From: CAVCAD01 sp036653735
Lineage (GTDB): Bacteria; Bacillota_I; Bacilli_A; RF39; UBA660
Direction: 5' to 3'
DNA: 43,912 nucleotides
Assembly: GCA_036653735.1 (NCBI GenBank)
Contig: JAVVTI010000004.1
Coordinates: forward strand, 1-43,912
The notes under the pieces are model-generated. The model ran no database searches. It saw only the letters and a list, made by a program, of their open reading frames with translations, and had not been told where the DNA came from. Position numbers and translations under genes: made by a program. Positions 35,939 to 43,912 of this stretch are shown here, one piece after another. Numbering within the stretch: the first letter of the stretch is position 1; every line of letters begins with the position of its first letter.

Positions 35939-36688
35939 ATGGATAAAAATGTAATGATAAAAGTTAATAATGTATCTATGAAATTTAATTTAGGAATAGA
36001 AAAAAATTTCTCGCTTAAACAATTTTTTGTTGATATGTTTAATTTTAAAAAGAAAAAACATACTAAAGAAGATTTTTGGGCTTTAAAAGATATTGATTTT
36101 GAAGTAAAAAAAGGTGAAGTAGTAGGTTTTATTGGATCTAATGGTGCGGGTAAATCAACCCTTTTAAAAGTTGTCGCAGGAGTTATGAAACCCACTAAAG
36201 GAAAAGTTTTAGTAGGTGGAAATATATGCCCTATGATTGAGTTAGGTGCAGGTTTCGATATGGACCTTACCGCTAGAGAAAACATCTATTTAAATGGAGC
36301 CGTTCTAGGATACACTAAAAAGTTCTTAGATGAAAAATTTGATGATATTGTTGAATTCTCAGAACTTCAAGAATTTCTAGATGTCCCTGTACGAAACTTT
36401 TCCTCAGGAATGACGGCCAGATTAGCCTTCTCAATAGCAACCATAGTTGATCCTGAAATACTAATAGTTGATGAAATATTATCTGTGGGTGATATTGCAT
36501 TTCAAGCAAAGAGTGAAGCAAAAATGCTTAGTATGATAAAGGGAGGAACAACTGTTTTATATGTTTCACATTCAATAGAATCCATTAAAACAATGTGTAC
36601 CAGAGTCATTTGGATAGAGCACGGAATTGTACAAAAAATTGGTGATAATACTGTATGTGATGAGTACTATAAAAAAATGACTGAATAA
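35939..36688 (+). CDS. tagH: Polysaccharide/teichoic acid exporter ATPase (TagH/Wzt-like)
   Basis: This 249-aa ATPase has an intact Walker A GSNGAGKST (65-73), signature NFSSGMTARLAF (153-164), Walker B ILIVDE (174-179) and the H-loop His in VSHS. The N-terminal stretch with a longer loop (KFFF-type, residues 20-45) and ELGAGFDMDLTARENIYLNG are marks of the Wzt/TagH class. It has no C-terminal carbohydrate-binding or extra domain, so length gives no hint of chain-end recognition. The frame runs to a GTG at 35930, but AAGAAAGG ends there, so ATG 35939 is the start. Confidence 0.92.
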   Translation: MDKNVMIKVNNVSMKFNLGIEKNFSLKQFFVDMFNFKKKKHTKEDFWALKDIDFEVKKGEVVGFIGSNGAGKSTLLKVVAGVMKPTKGKVLVGGNICPMIELGAGFDMDLTARENIYLNGAVLGYTKKFLDEKFDDIVEFSELQEFLDVPVRNFSSGMTARLAFSIATIVDPEILIVDEILSVGDIAFQAKSEAKMLSMIKGGTTVLYVSHSIESIKTMCTRVIWIEHGIVQKIGDNTVCDEYYKKMTE

Positions 36689-36725
36689 TCTTTTGATATA
36701 AATTTAATAAGAAAAGAGTATAACT

Positions 36726-37057
36726 ATGAAAAAAAGCATTATTAGATAAAAATATTTTATTGTTTATTTATATTATTTTATCTATACCATTCATTATATT
36801 TTTTACATCTTGGTATAGATTGTATATTTCTATTCCAGTTATTGCTATATCTAACTATTTCATCTTCTACAAACATTAACGAGTTTCATAGAATGCTTAA
36901 ATATTTTAAAACATCTAAATTTGACATTAAAAAGAATAGAAGTGACACATGGAAAACTTCTGAAAAAACACAGTTCTCGCTAGAGCTTGTTTATATTAAA
37001 AAATTTGTCTTGCCATATGACAAAAACAGATATATATTAAAATATATCATGAAATAA
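36726..37057 (+). pseudogene. Decayed gene, N-terminal piece of a membrane protein
   Basis: An ATG with AAGAG upstream starts MKKSIIR and hits TAA after seven codons. One frame over (36745-36879) the sequence reads NILLFIYIILSIPFIIFF then TSWYRLYISIPVIAISNYF, a plausible start of a polytopic membrane protein, before another stop. From 36881 the third frame is open to 37057 (FHRMLKYFKTSKFDIKKN...). The pieces fit one former coding region broken by at least two frameshifts. It lies between the exporter and the GT-C-like gene, so it may have been another polytopic sugar transferase. The 380-bp gap has no other gene. Confidence 0.5.
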
Positions 37058-37068
37058 AGGAGGATCAC

Positions 37069-38781
37069 ATGAAAGAAAAAAGCTATTATAAATTTGTATT
37101 TAATTTAGGTTTAATAATATTATTGTTTATTTTTAACAATATACTAATATCGTCACTAGGTTTTATAGTTCATAAATCCATTATGCCCTGTAATTTTATT
37201 TTATCAATATTTTTAACCTTAATAGTGTCAATTATTATTATGTATAAAAATGGGTATAAGCTCATTCATTACATTTCTAGTTTAGTTCTATTAGCTATAT
37301 TAGTTGGATTGAGCATATTTGCTAGTGCTAGAACATTTGATACTTCATGGGATGGAAACTCTTATCATAAGGCAGCTATTGGACAGCTTAAAAATGGATG
37401 GAATCCTGTTTACCAAAGTATAGAAGAATTTAATGAATCAGAAAATAATCCATTGGAATTAAAAGAACCTTGTGGACTTTGGAATAATCATTATGCAAAA
37501 GGCTATTGGATATTTTCTGCAAATATTTACAGTATAACAGATAATATTGAGACTGGAAAATCCTTTGCTATATTAATTGCTATAAGTACATTTCTCATTT
37601 TAGCGGGCTTTTTTATTACAAAAACTAATTATTTTTTAGGAACTTTATTGTCTTTATTGTTAGTTGTTAATCCTATATTCTTAGCACAAGCGCTAACTTT
37701 TTATAATGATGGCATTCTAGGTTTAATGTTATTGGTTCTAATTGTGTCGCTTATAATGATTATAGATAAAAATAGTAAATTTAAACAATATGAAAAATAT
37801 ATTTTATTTTTTTTGAGTTTGACAATATTAATAAATATCAAATTCTCAGGTTTTGCCTATGCAGGAATATATTCATTAGTTTTTTATATCTTTATTATAT
37901 TTAATAAACAATTAAGAAAAAAAGAATTTTGGCCAATGACATTAACGGCTATTTTCGCTTTAATTATAAGTCTTCTAATAATTGGTCTTTCTACTTATCC
38001 AAAAAATTTAATTGAACATAAAAATCCTTTTTATCCAATTTTCGGTGAAAACAAAGTTGATATTATGACACCTAACCAACCAAAAGGATTTGAGAATAAA
38101 AATAATATTGAAAAATTTCTAATAGCAAACTTCTCAAAAAGTAATTCAACCACTGAAAAACCTATTTTAAAAATTCCGTTCACATTTGATAAGAATGAAA
38201 TAAATAAATTAGTGGTTTGTGATTTAAGAACTGCTGGTTATGGAGTATTATTTAGTGGTATTTTAGTGTTATCATTTATAACTGTCATTGTAGGTCTGAT
38301 ATTATTACATAAAAAAGATAAGTCAAAATTTTGGATGTATATCCTGCCAATAATCGCGACACTAATATTAATATTGTTTCTAGGAGAATCTTGGTGGGCC
38401 AGATACTTGCCTCAATTATATGCCTTACCCATAATTTCTATTTTATTATTAAACGAATTAAAGACCTCAAAAACAAAAAATGCACTTAAATGGCTAATAA
38501 TAATTTTATTAATTTTGAATATGTGTATTTTTATATCTTTAAGATATAAAATTAAAAGTATGAATTTTAAATCTATTAGAAATGAGATAAATAATATTAA
38601 ACAAATACCAGAAGATAAATTGCTTTATGTGTCTACAGAAAATTTTGATGGTGCAATTTATAGTTTATTTGATTATCATTATAATATAAAGGTTGTAGAT
38701 CATAAAGATGATATGAGTAAATACAGGAAAAGTACTTTTTATTTAAATTATTTGAATACTTATGATGAAAGGGATTTATAA
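37069..38781 (+). CDS. Polytopic membrane protein, probable GT-C fold glycosyltransferase
   Basis: This 570-aa protein has about eleven or twelve helices. The first large outside loop holds ARTFDTSWDGNSYHKAAIG with two Asp (D91, D95), followed by LKNGWNPVY. Acidic residues in the first loop and this layout are typical of GT-C enzymes, which use polyprenyl-phosphate sugars on the outer face. The next gene encodes a UbiA enzyme of the type that makes polyprenyl-phosphate pentose, a natural donor. The family is not firmly identified and the activity is inferred. RBS AAAGGAGG; the next gene begins 2 bp after its stop. Confidence 0.65.
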   Translation: MKEKSYYKFVFNLGLIILLFIFNNILISSLGFIVHKSIMPCNFILSIFLTLIVSIIIMYKNGYKLIHYISSLVLLAILVGLSIFASARTFDTSWDGNSYHKAAIGQLKNGWNPVYQSIEEFNESENNPLELKEPCGLWNNHYAKGYWIFSANIYSITDNIETGKSFAILIAISTFLILAGFFITKTNYFLGTLLSLLLVVNPIFLAQALTFYNDGILGLMLLVLIVSLIMIIDKNSKFKQYEKYILFFLSLTILINIKFSGFAYAGIYSLVFYIFIIFNKQLRKKEFWPMTLTAIFALIISLLIIGLSTYPKNLIEHKNPFYPIFGENKVDIMTPNQPKGFENKNNIEKFLIANFSKSNSTTEKPILKIPFTFDKNEINKLVVCDLRTAGYGVLFSGILVLSFITVIVGLILLHKKDKSKFWMYILPIIATLILILFLGESWWARYLPQLYALPIISILLLNELKTSKTKNALKWLIIILLILNMCIFISLRYKIKSMNFKSIRNEINNIKQIPEDKLLYVSTENFDGAIYSLFDYHYNIKVVDHKDDMSKYRKSTFYLNYLNTYDERDL

Positions 38782-38782
38782 A

Positions 38783-39667
38783 ATGAAAAATATAATGAAA
38801 TTAATGCGTGTAAAGCATTATATTAAAAATTGCTTAATATTTTTACCGATATTTTTTAGCCAAAAGACATTAGGAATTGATGAGATATTTAAAGTCATAT
38901 TAGGCTTTATATCTTTTTCATTAATATCTTCTTGTATTTATATTTTAAATGATATTTGTGATGTTGATAAAGATAGAAATCATCCAACAAAAAAAGATAG
39001 ACCAATAGCAAGCGGAGAAGTTAGTATACGAAATGCATATCTTCTAGCAATAGCTTTATTTATTGTTTCATTAATTATAAATTATATATCTTCAGGTTTT
39101 AATTTCATATCTTTTGGATTGCTACTATTATATTTTGTACTAAATGTTCTATATTCTCTCGGATTAAAAAATATAGCTTTAGTTGATATTGTCATATTAG
39201 TATCAGGTTTTCTAATAAGACTTCTATATGGAGCTGAAATTGTTGATGTTCATATTTCTCATTGGCTTTACTTGACAGTAATGTCAATGGCATTCTATTT
39301 AGGATTAGGCAAGAGAAGAAATGAATTAGGCAATCAAGGATTAAAGACACGTAGTGTATTGAAAAAATATAACTATGAATTTTTAGATAAAAACATGTGT
39401 CTTTGCTTGTGTCTTACAATAGTTTTCTATTCACTTTGGTGTATAGATCCTAATATTGTTAAATTACATCCGCAATTATTATGGACAATTCCTTTAGTAT
39501 TGGTTATCTGTATGAAGTATAGTTTAACTATTGAAGGGCAATCGTCTGGAGACCCCGTAGATGTAGTTTTAAATGATAAAATGTTAATGAGTTTGATTTT
39601 TATTTACGGTATTGTCATAACATGGTTTTTCTACGGTACTACTATTATCGGACTATTTAGATTATAA
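38783..39667 (+). CDS. UbiA-family decaprenyl-phosphate phosphoribosyltransferase-like protein
   Basis: This 294-aa membrane protein has about eight or nine helices. Marks of the DPPR-synthase branch of UbiA are RVKHYIKNCLIFLPIFFSQ at the N-terminus, the Mg-binding NDICDVDKDRNHP (56-68) with KKDRPIASGE, LYSLGLKNIALVDI, and FYLGLGKRRNEL. DPPR synthases join phosphoribosyl pyrophosphate to polyprenyl phosphate, the first step to lipid-linked ribose or arabinose. The frame extends seven codons to 38762, but ATG 38783 has AAAGGGA eight bases upstream and fits the family start. Oxidase and reductase partners needed for arabinose are not in the window. Confidence 0.85.
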   Translation: MKNIMKLMRVKHYIKNCLIFLPIFFSQKTLGIDEIFKVILGFISFSLISSCIYILNDICDVDKDRNHPTKKDRPIASGEVSIRNAYLLAIALFIVSLIINYISSGFNFISFGLLLLYFVLNVLYSLGLKNIALVDIVILVSGFLIRLLYGAEIVDVHISHWLYLTVMSMAFYLGLGKRRNELGNQGLKTRSVLKKYNYEFLDKNMCLCLCLTIVFYSLWCIDPNIVKLHPQLLWTIPLVLVICMKYSLTIEGQSSGDPVDVVLNDKMLMSLIFIYGIVITWFFYGTTIIGLFRL

Positions 39668-39837
39668 AAATAATTGTTTACAATTCTGTTAAAACCATTT
39701 ATAATAGAGATAGATTTATAGATTTTATTAGAACAAATATTTTAAAAATTGATATATATTTTAAATTGGAGTTAAAATTAAAAATGCTAACAAAAGGCAT
39801 TAATAGAACAAAAAAACTTAAGAATGGAAATAGGTGA
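39661..39837 (+). other. Leader or relic reading frame before the glycosyltransferase gene
   Basis: One frame is open from 39661 to TGA 39835-39837. It reads KIIVYNSVKTIYNRDRFIDF and further, and includes an ATG at 39784 that could start a 17-aa peptide (MLTKGINRTKKLKNGNR) with GGAG 12 bases upstream. Its TGA lies within the AGGTGA ribosome-binding site of the next gene. It may be a translated leader coupled to the next gene, the relic of a glycosyltransferase N-terminus, or chance. Confidence 0.3.
39677..39705 (+). promoter_or_regulatory. Promoter before the distal glycosyltransferase genes
   Basis: TTTACA (39677-39682), 17 bp, TATAAT (39700-39705), both close to consensus. Transcription would start near 39712 and leave an untranslated leader of about 130 nt. 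Confidence 0.65.
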
Positions 39838-39841
39838 AAAA

Positions 39842-40990
39842 TTGAAAAATGACGAAGAGATTATTAATTTAAAAAAACATATAGATTATAAGACTAAAGT
39901 TTGTGAGAGAATGAAGACTTCTCCTATTTTAGATGATTTTAAATTCTTACAAAAAAGAATAAAAAACAAAGAATTTAAAGGGATTATATTATATGCAGAA
40001 GCTGTAATGTGGGAACCCATCCAAAGACCTCAACAATTATTAAAACAGCTAGCTAAAAATGGATATTTATGTTTTTTTTGTGAGATAAATAATAAAGAAA
40101 ATTATGTTTTGAAAGAAATAAATAAAAACTTATTTGTTGTTAATGGTGAAGAAATATTATTACCACTGCTACAAAATGAAGAAATAATTTTTTATATATC
40201 ATATTTTTTACAATATGTTTTTTCACAACATTTTACAAAAAAAATTATATGGTTTGATATACTTGATCGATTAGACTTTTTCTCTATCTATAATAAATAT
40301 AGTGAAAAAATATGGAGAGAACTAAGAAAAAACGCCGACTTTATTACTTATTCTGCGTTAAAATTGAAGCATTATACAAAATCAAGAAAATCAATTTTAT
40401 TACAAAACGCTGCTAATCCGGAAGATTTTGAAATAGATCAAGACATTGTTTATGAAGACTTGCAAAATATTATTTTGAAAGGTAAAAAAATAATAGGTTA
40501 TTATGGAGCAATTGAAAAATGGTTTGAATGGGATATTATTAAATTATTAAATGATTCAGATAAATATTCTATTGTTCTAATTGGTAATATTGGAGTTGAA
40601 GTAGATAAAAGTTTGAAAAACGTTTACTATTTAGGCCCAAAAAAATATTCTGATCTAAAATATTATGCTTCACACTTTGATGTTGCATTGATACCATTCA
40701 TAGTAAATTCAATTACAAATTATGTATCACCAGTTAAATTTTTCGAATATTTAGCATTTCATTTACCTGTTCTTAGCACAAATATTTATGAAATGAAACA
40801 ATATAAAACTAGTGTTTTAAAAATAATAAATAAAAAAGAAATAAAACACGTAGAAAAATATATAGATGAACTAATAAAGATTGATAAAGAAACCGTTATT
40901 GCTGAAACATCTAAAATTTTAGCAGAAAACACATGGTCTATTAGGGCTAATAAAATAATCGAATTAATAAATAGGAGTAAAGAATTATGA
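39842..40990 (+). CDS. Glycosyltransferase (GT-B-like), paralogue of the gene at 33087
   Basis: This protein of about 382 aa shows WEPIQRPQQLLKQLAKNGYL in the first domain, GYYGAIEKWFEWDIIKLL at the start of the second, and SPVKFFEYLAFHLPVLSTN at the expected sugar-nucleotide site. The order and wording match the protein at 33087, so the pair arose by duplication. It is likely a transferase adding a sugar to the same polymer. The start is uncertain: ATG 39824 has no ribosome-binding site, while TTG 39842 has AGGTGA four bases upstream and is chosen. The next gene overlaps it by 4 bp. Confidence 0.82.
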   Translation: MKNDEEIINLKKHIDYKTKVCERMKTSPILDDFKFLQKRIKNKEFKGIILYAEAVMWEPIQRPQQLLKQLAKNGYLCFFCEINNKENYVLKEINKNLFVVNGEEILLPLLQNEEIIFYISYFLQYVFSQHFTKKIIWFDILDRLDFFSIYNKYSEKIWRELRKNADFITYSALKLKHYTKSRKSILLQNAANPEDFEIDQDIVYEDLQNIILKGKKIIGYYGAIEKWFEWDIIKLLNDSDKYSIVLIGNIGVEVDKSLKNVYYLGPKKYSDLKYYASHFDVALIPFIVNSITNYVSPVKFFEYLAFHLPVLSTNIYEMKQYKTSVLKIINKKEIKHVEKYIDELIKIDKETVIAETSKILAENTWSIRANKIIELINRSKEL

Positions 40991-42876
40991 ACAATGATGA
41001 TTTAAGAAGTTATAGAGTATTAAGAAAATATAAGATAGTATCAATTGTTAACGCTATGCTTATATTCAAAGACAATGGATTTAAAGGAATAAAAAATAAA
41101 TTAATAAAAAAAATGAAAAAATCTAATGGTACTATAATAAAATTAAGTAAGCCTGTTTTCAAAATAGGATTTATTGATGTGGTTGTGGATTCTGAAGGGG
41201 ATATTAACAAAATTATTTCTAAACTTGAGAATTTAAATTTAAAGATTAACTTCTTTAAAATTAATAAGAAAAATGTAGAGACTAAGAACTATCAAATAAT
41301 AAGTAAATCTACTTTTGAAAATATTTTTGAAAAAAGAGCCTTTATTTACATAGGAGAAAAACAATGTAACTTTGATTTCTGCGCAAATATAAAATATAAA
41401 ACCGAGAATTTAAAAGATGCTATTAATAATCTTCTTATTGATTCTAATAATTTAAAATTATTAGCTAATTACAATCAACGAAATAATGTATCAGTTAAAG
41501 CGGCAACTTTCTTTGATTTTACTGGTACGAACTATTACTCTGGAGGAGCCGAAAGATATTTAATTGACCTTCACGACGTGTGTAAGTCATTAGGTTTAAA
41601 CTTAAATATTTATCAGAATGCAGAAAAGCCTTTTTTTAGAAAATACAATAATATTAATGTTATAGGATTAAAAGTAAAAGACATGTCAGTGGCCTATAAC
41701 CCTTCTTATTTTGATAAACAAACTCAGAACTATATCTCTCATACAATCTATAATAGTCAATTACACATATATTCAGCATTTCAAGAATGTTATCCTAATC
41801 ATATTGGCCCATCAGTTGGAATTAGCCATGGTGTAAGTTGGGATTGCAAGTCAAATGTATCATCTGATGGATTAACCTTTTGGAATAATAAAAGACAATT
41901 TATTGAAGGCGCTATGTTGTGTGACAAATTGGTATCAGTAGACACTAATACAGCAAATTGGTTTCAAACCATTGATTTTGAACTAGGAAATAAAAAGTTT
42001 TCTGTTATACCAAATTATGTAGATACTAAAGAGTTTTGTCCTAGAAAAGATTACTTAAAGAAAAGAGATAAAATAGTTATAACCTATCCTAGGAGATTAT
42101 ATGAGCCTAGAGGTATGTATATTGTACTTAATATTATTGATAAGATTTTCCAAAAGTATGATAATGTAGAGTTTCATTTTGTTGGAAAAGGATTTGACGA
42201 AGACGTAAAAAACATTGAAAATAAAATAAAAAAATATCCTGATAAAATATTTTGTTATAATAAAACTCCTTTTGAAATGGAAAAAGTATATAAAATGTCA
42301 GATATTAGTTTAATACCAACTCTTTACAGCGAGGGAACAAGTTTATCGTGTCTAGAGGCAATGGCAAGTGGAAATATTGTTGTTTCTACAAGGATTGGCG
42401 GCTTGACAGATCTAATAATAAACAATTATAATGGTTATTTAATAGAGCCTAATGAAAATGCTTTACTTGCAACCCTAGAGGATATTCTAGAGAATTATGA
42501 TAAGCAAGAAAAAATAAAAACTTTAGCGGTAGAAACTGCAAAAGCATTTAACAAAGATAAATGGAGAAAAAGCTGGATAAAAGTAATTAATTCATTTAAT
42601 TTAAAAAACAAATCAAATAATAATGAATTAATTGAAGTATATGTAAAAAATGCTAATCTTATGAATGAAAAAACCATTGAAATATTAAAGACTGAACTAA
42701 ACAAAGGAAATTTAATTTATTTAAGAAGTAAACATCCTTTAAAAAAGGATACATTGAGCTACGGATTATTACAAGTTATAGGTTTTGACGAAAAAATGGA
42801 AAGCGAAGCATCAAAAGTTTACGTTGAAAAAGGATTAGATATTAAAAATAAAACGAAGATTATTGAAATAAAATAA
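40987..42876 (+). CDS. GT4-family glycosyltransferase with N- and C-terminal extensions
   Basis: In this 629-aa protein residues 1-165 are Lys-rich and not recognised. A GT-B fold follows: FFDFTGTNYYSGGAERYLID near 175-195, SVIPNYVDT, ITYPRRLYEPRG for the nucleotide region, and the E-x7-E motif in EGTSLSCLEAMASGNIVVST near 455-474. Residues about 540-629 form a further unrecognised domain. It should transfer a sugar from a nucleotide donor to the lipid-linked polymer. The start overlaps the preceding glycosyltransferase (ATGA-type), so it belongs to the same transcript. Confidence 0.85.
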   Translation: MNNDDLRSYRVLRKYKIVSIVNAMLIFKDNGFKGIKNKLIKKMKKSNGTIIKLSKPVFKIGFIDVVVDSEGDINKIISKLENLNLKINFFKINKKNVETKNYQIISKSTFENIFEKRAFIYIGEKQCNFDFCANIKYKTENLKDAINNLLIDSNNLKLLANYNQRNNVSVKAATFFDFTGTNYYSGGAERYLIDLHDVCKSLGLNLNIYQNAEKPFFRKYNNINVIGLKVKDMSVAYNPSYFDKQTQNYISHTIYNSQLHIYSAFQECYPNHIGPSVGISHGVSWDCKSNVSSDGLTFWNNKRQFIEGAMLCDKLVSVDTNTANWFQTIDFELGNKKFSVIPNYVDTKEFCPRKDYLKKRDKIVITYPRRLYEPRGMYIVLNIIDKIFQKYDNVEFHFVGKGFDEDVKNIENKIKKYPDKIFCYNKTPFEMEKVYKMSDISLIPTLYSEGTSLSCLEAMASGNIVVSTRIGGLTDLIINNYNGYLIEPNENALLATLEDILENYDKQEKIKTLAVETAKAFNKDKWRKSWIKVINSFNLKNKSNNNELIEVYVKNANLMNEKTIEILKTELNKGNLIYLRSKHPLKKDTLSYGLLQVIGFDEKMESEASKVYVEKGLDIKNKTKIIEIK

Positions 42877-42906
42877 AACGGGTTTTTAAGAAAGAAGGAG
42901 AAAAAA

Positions 42907-43912
42907 ATGATTAAAGTAATGTCAATATTTGGAACTAGACCTGAAGCTATTAAAATGGCACCTCTAGTAAAGGAATTAGAGAGTCGCAGTGAAATAGAAA
43001 GCATAGTTTGTGTAACAGCACAACATAGAGAAATGCTTGATCAAGTGTTAGAGGTTTTTAATATTAAACCTGATTATGATTTAAATATTATGTCACAAGG
43101 TCAAACATTAACAGACATAACTGTTAAAGCAATAAAAGGATTAGAAAGTGTAATACAAGAATCAAAACCAGATTTAATTCTTGTTCATGGAGATACATCT
43201 ACTACATTTGCAGGAGCACTTGCAGCTTTTTATAATCAAGTTTCTATAGGACATGTTGAGGCTGGACTAAGAACATGGGATAAATATTCACCATGGCCTG
43301 AAGAAATGAATAGGCAAATGGTAGATAGGTTAGCAGATATATATTTTGCTCCAACAGAAGTTTCAAAACAGAACCTTCTTAATGAAGGAATAGATTCAAA
43401 GAAAATTTTTATTACTGGTAATACAGCAATAGATGCTATGAAGTATACAATAAAAAATGATTATGATCATGAAGTATTTTCCTGGATTGGAAATGATAGA
43501 ATGATACTTTTAACAGCACATAGAAGAGAAAACCTAGGAGAACCTATGAGACACATATTCAAAGCTGTTAAAAGGATAGTAGAAGAGTTTAAAGATGTTA
43601 AAGTAATATATCCAATACATTTAAATCCTAAAGTAAGAGAAATAGCTAATGAAGTATTAAAAGATAATGATAGAATAAAGCTTATTGAGCCACTAGAAGT
43701 AGTTGATTTTCATAATTTTATAGCTAAGGCAAATATAATACTAACTGATAGTGGTGGAATACAAGAGGAAGCTCCATCACAAGGTAAACCAGTATTAGTA
43801 CTTAGAGATACTACTGAAAGACCTGAAGGAATAAAGGCAGGAACTCTTAAATTAGTAGGTACAGTAGAAGAAACTATATATGAAGAAACTAAAAAACTAT
43901 TGCTTGATAAAA
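42907..43912 (+). CDS. mnaA: UDP-N-acetylglucosamine 2-epimerase, non-hydrolysing (cut by window end)
   Basis: 335 codons are visible and the frame runs off the window; the family is usually 370-390 aa, so about 40-50 residues are missing. Motifs: FGTRPEAIKMAPL (8-20), HGDTSTT (94-100), HVEAGLRT (116-123), PEEMNRQ, GNTAIDA, LTAHRREN (202-209), and DSGGIQEEAPSQGKPVLVLR (281-300) followed by DTTERPEG. It interconverts UDP-GlcNAc and UDP-ManNAc in the cytoplasm and would feed the TagA-like enzyme. The start has AAGAAGGAG upstream, 30 bp after the previous stop. Also known as wecB. Confidence 0.96.
   Translation, partial: MIKVMSIFGTRPEAIKMAPLVKELESRSEIESIVCVTAQHREMLDQVLEVFNIKPDYDLNIMSQGQTLTDITVKAIKGLESVIQESKPDLILVHGDTSTTFAGALAAFYNQVSIGHVEAGLRTWDKYSPWPEEMNRQMVDRLADIYFAPTEVSKQNLLNEGIDSKKIFITGNTAIDAMKYTIKNDYDHEVFSWIGNDRMILLTAHRRENLGEPMRHIFKAVKRIVEEFKDVKVIYPIHLNPKVREIANEVLKDNDRIKLIEPLEVVDFHNFIAKANIILTDSGGIQEEAPSQGKPVLVLRDTTERPEGIKAGTLKLVGTVEETIYEETKKLLLDK

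Noticed and set aside
36842..37057. A stand-alone 71-codon gene
   Set aside because: It starts with TTG without a ribosome-binding site, has no recognisable domain, and fits better as the last piece of a frameshifted gene.

Overview
The window comes from a very AT-rich, low-GC Firmicute. I place it in the Bacilli near the Erysipelotrichia/RF39-type uncultured lineages that flank the Mollicutes. The 5S rRNA is short (about 105 nt, Mollicutes-like) and the 16S rRNA departs from near-universal sequence in several places. However, TGA is used as a stop throughout (code 11), and the window is full of cell-wall genes, so this is a walled organism and not a true mollicute. The lineage is inferred; I could not search any database.

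Layout. 1-4077 is the end of an rRNA operon (partial 16S, 23S, 5S, all + strand) followed by a tRNA-His with its own promoter and a bidirectional terminator. 4095-6771 (- strand) is a two-gene surface-protein cassette: a 92-aa protein and a 792-aa DUF11-repeat protein that share a C-terminal helical module. 6930-9299 holds a HI0933-type flavoprotein, a convergent Nudix hydrolase and a permuted papain-like protein. 9274-9512 is an unusual intergenic stretch bounded by a 38-bp direct repeat and holding strong hairpins. 9582-11709 is a polar amino-acid ABC importer operon. 11786-12400 is a strongly expressed-looking SipW-type signal protein. 12481-15024 holds an ABC exporter whose ATPase motifs are destroyed, then a diacylglycerol-kinase-family enzyme. 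15074-17427 holds a small anchored protein and ligA. 17507-20907 holds an anchored protein, a double-sensor protein with a degenerate GGDEF domain, and a YihY-family membrane protein. 20995-23622 holds an LTA-synthase-family enzyme and a small anchored partner.

The - strand block 23663-29373 holds a LytR-CpsA-Psr ligase with a binding-protein-like insert and, upstream, a two-gene operon. In that operon a dockerin-bearing, SH3-bearing glucosaminidase lies 8 bp from a membrane-anchored cohesin-domain protein. This looks like a cohesin-dockerin pair used to tether a peptidoglycan hydrolase to the membrane instead of building a cellulosome. It is the most exciting candidate system in the window.

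29557 to the end is a wall glycopolymer locus on the + strand: TagO/WecA-like initiator, GpsA, O-antigen-ligase-like protein, glycosyltransferase, TagA/WecG-like GT26, TagG/TagH-like ABC exporter, a decayed gene, a GT-C-like membrane protein, a decaprenyl-phosphate phosphoribosyltransferase-like UbiA protein, two more glycosyltransferases, and UDP-GlcNAc 2-epimerase (cut by the window end). TagO + TagA + MnaA point to the GlcNAc-ManNAc linkage unit of wall teichoic acid. The UbiA/GT-C pair points to a lipid-linked pentofuranose donor, so the main chain may be an unusual ribose- or arabinose-containing polymer, exported by TagGH and attached by the LCP protein.
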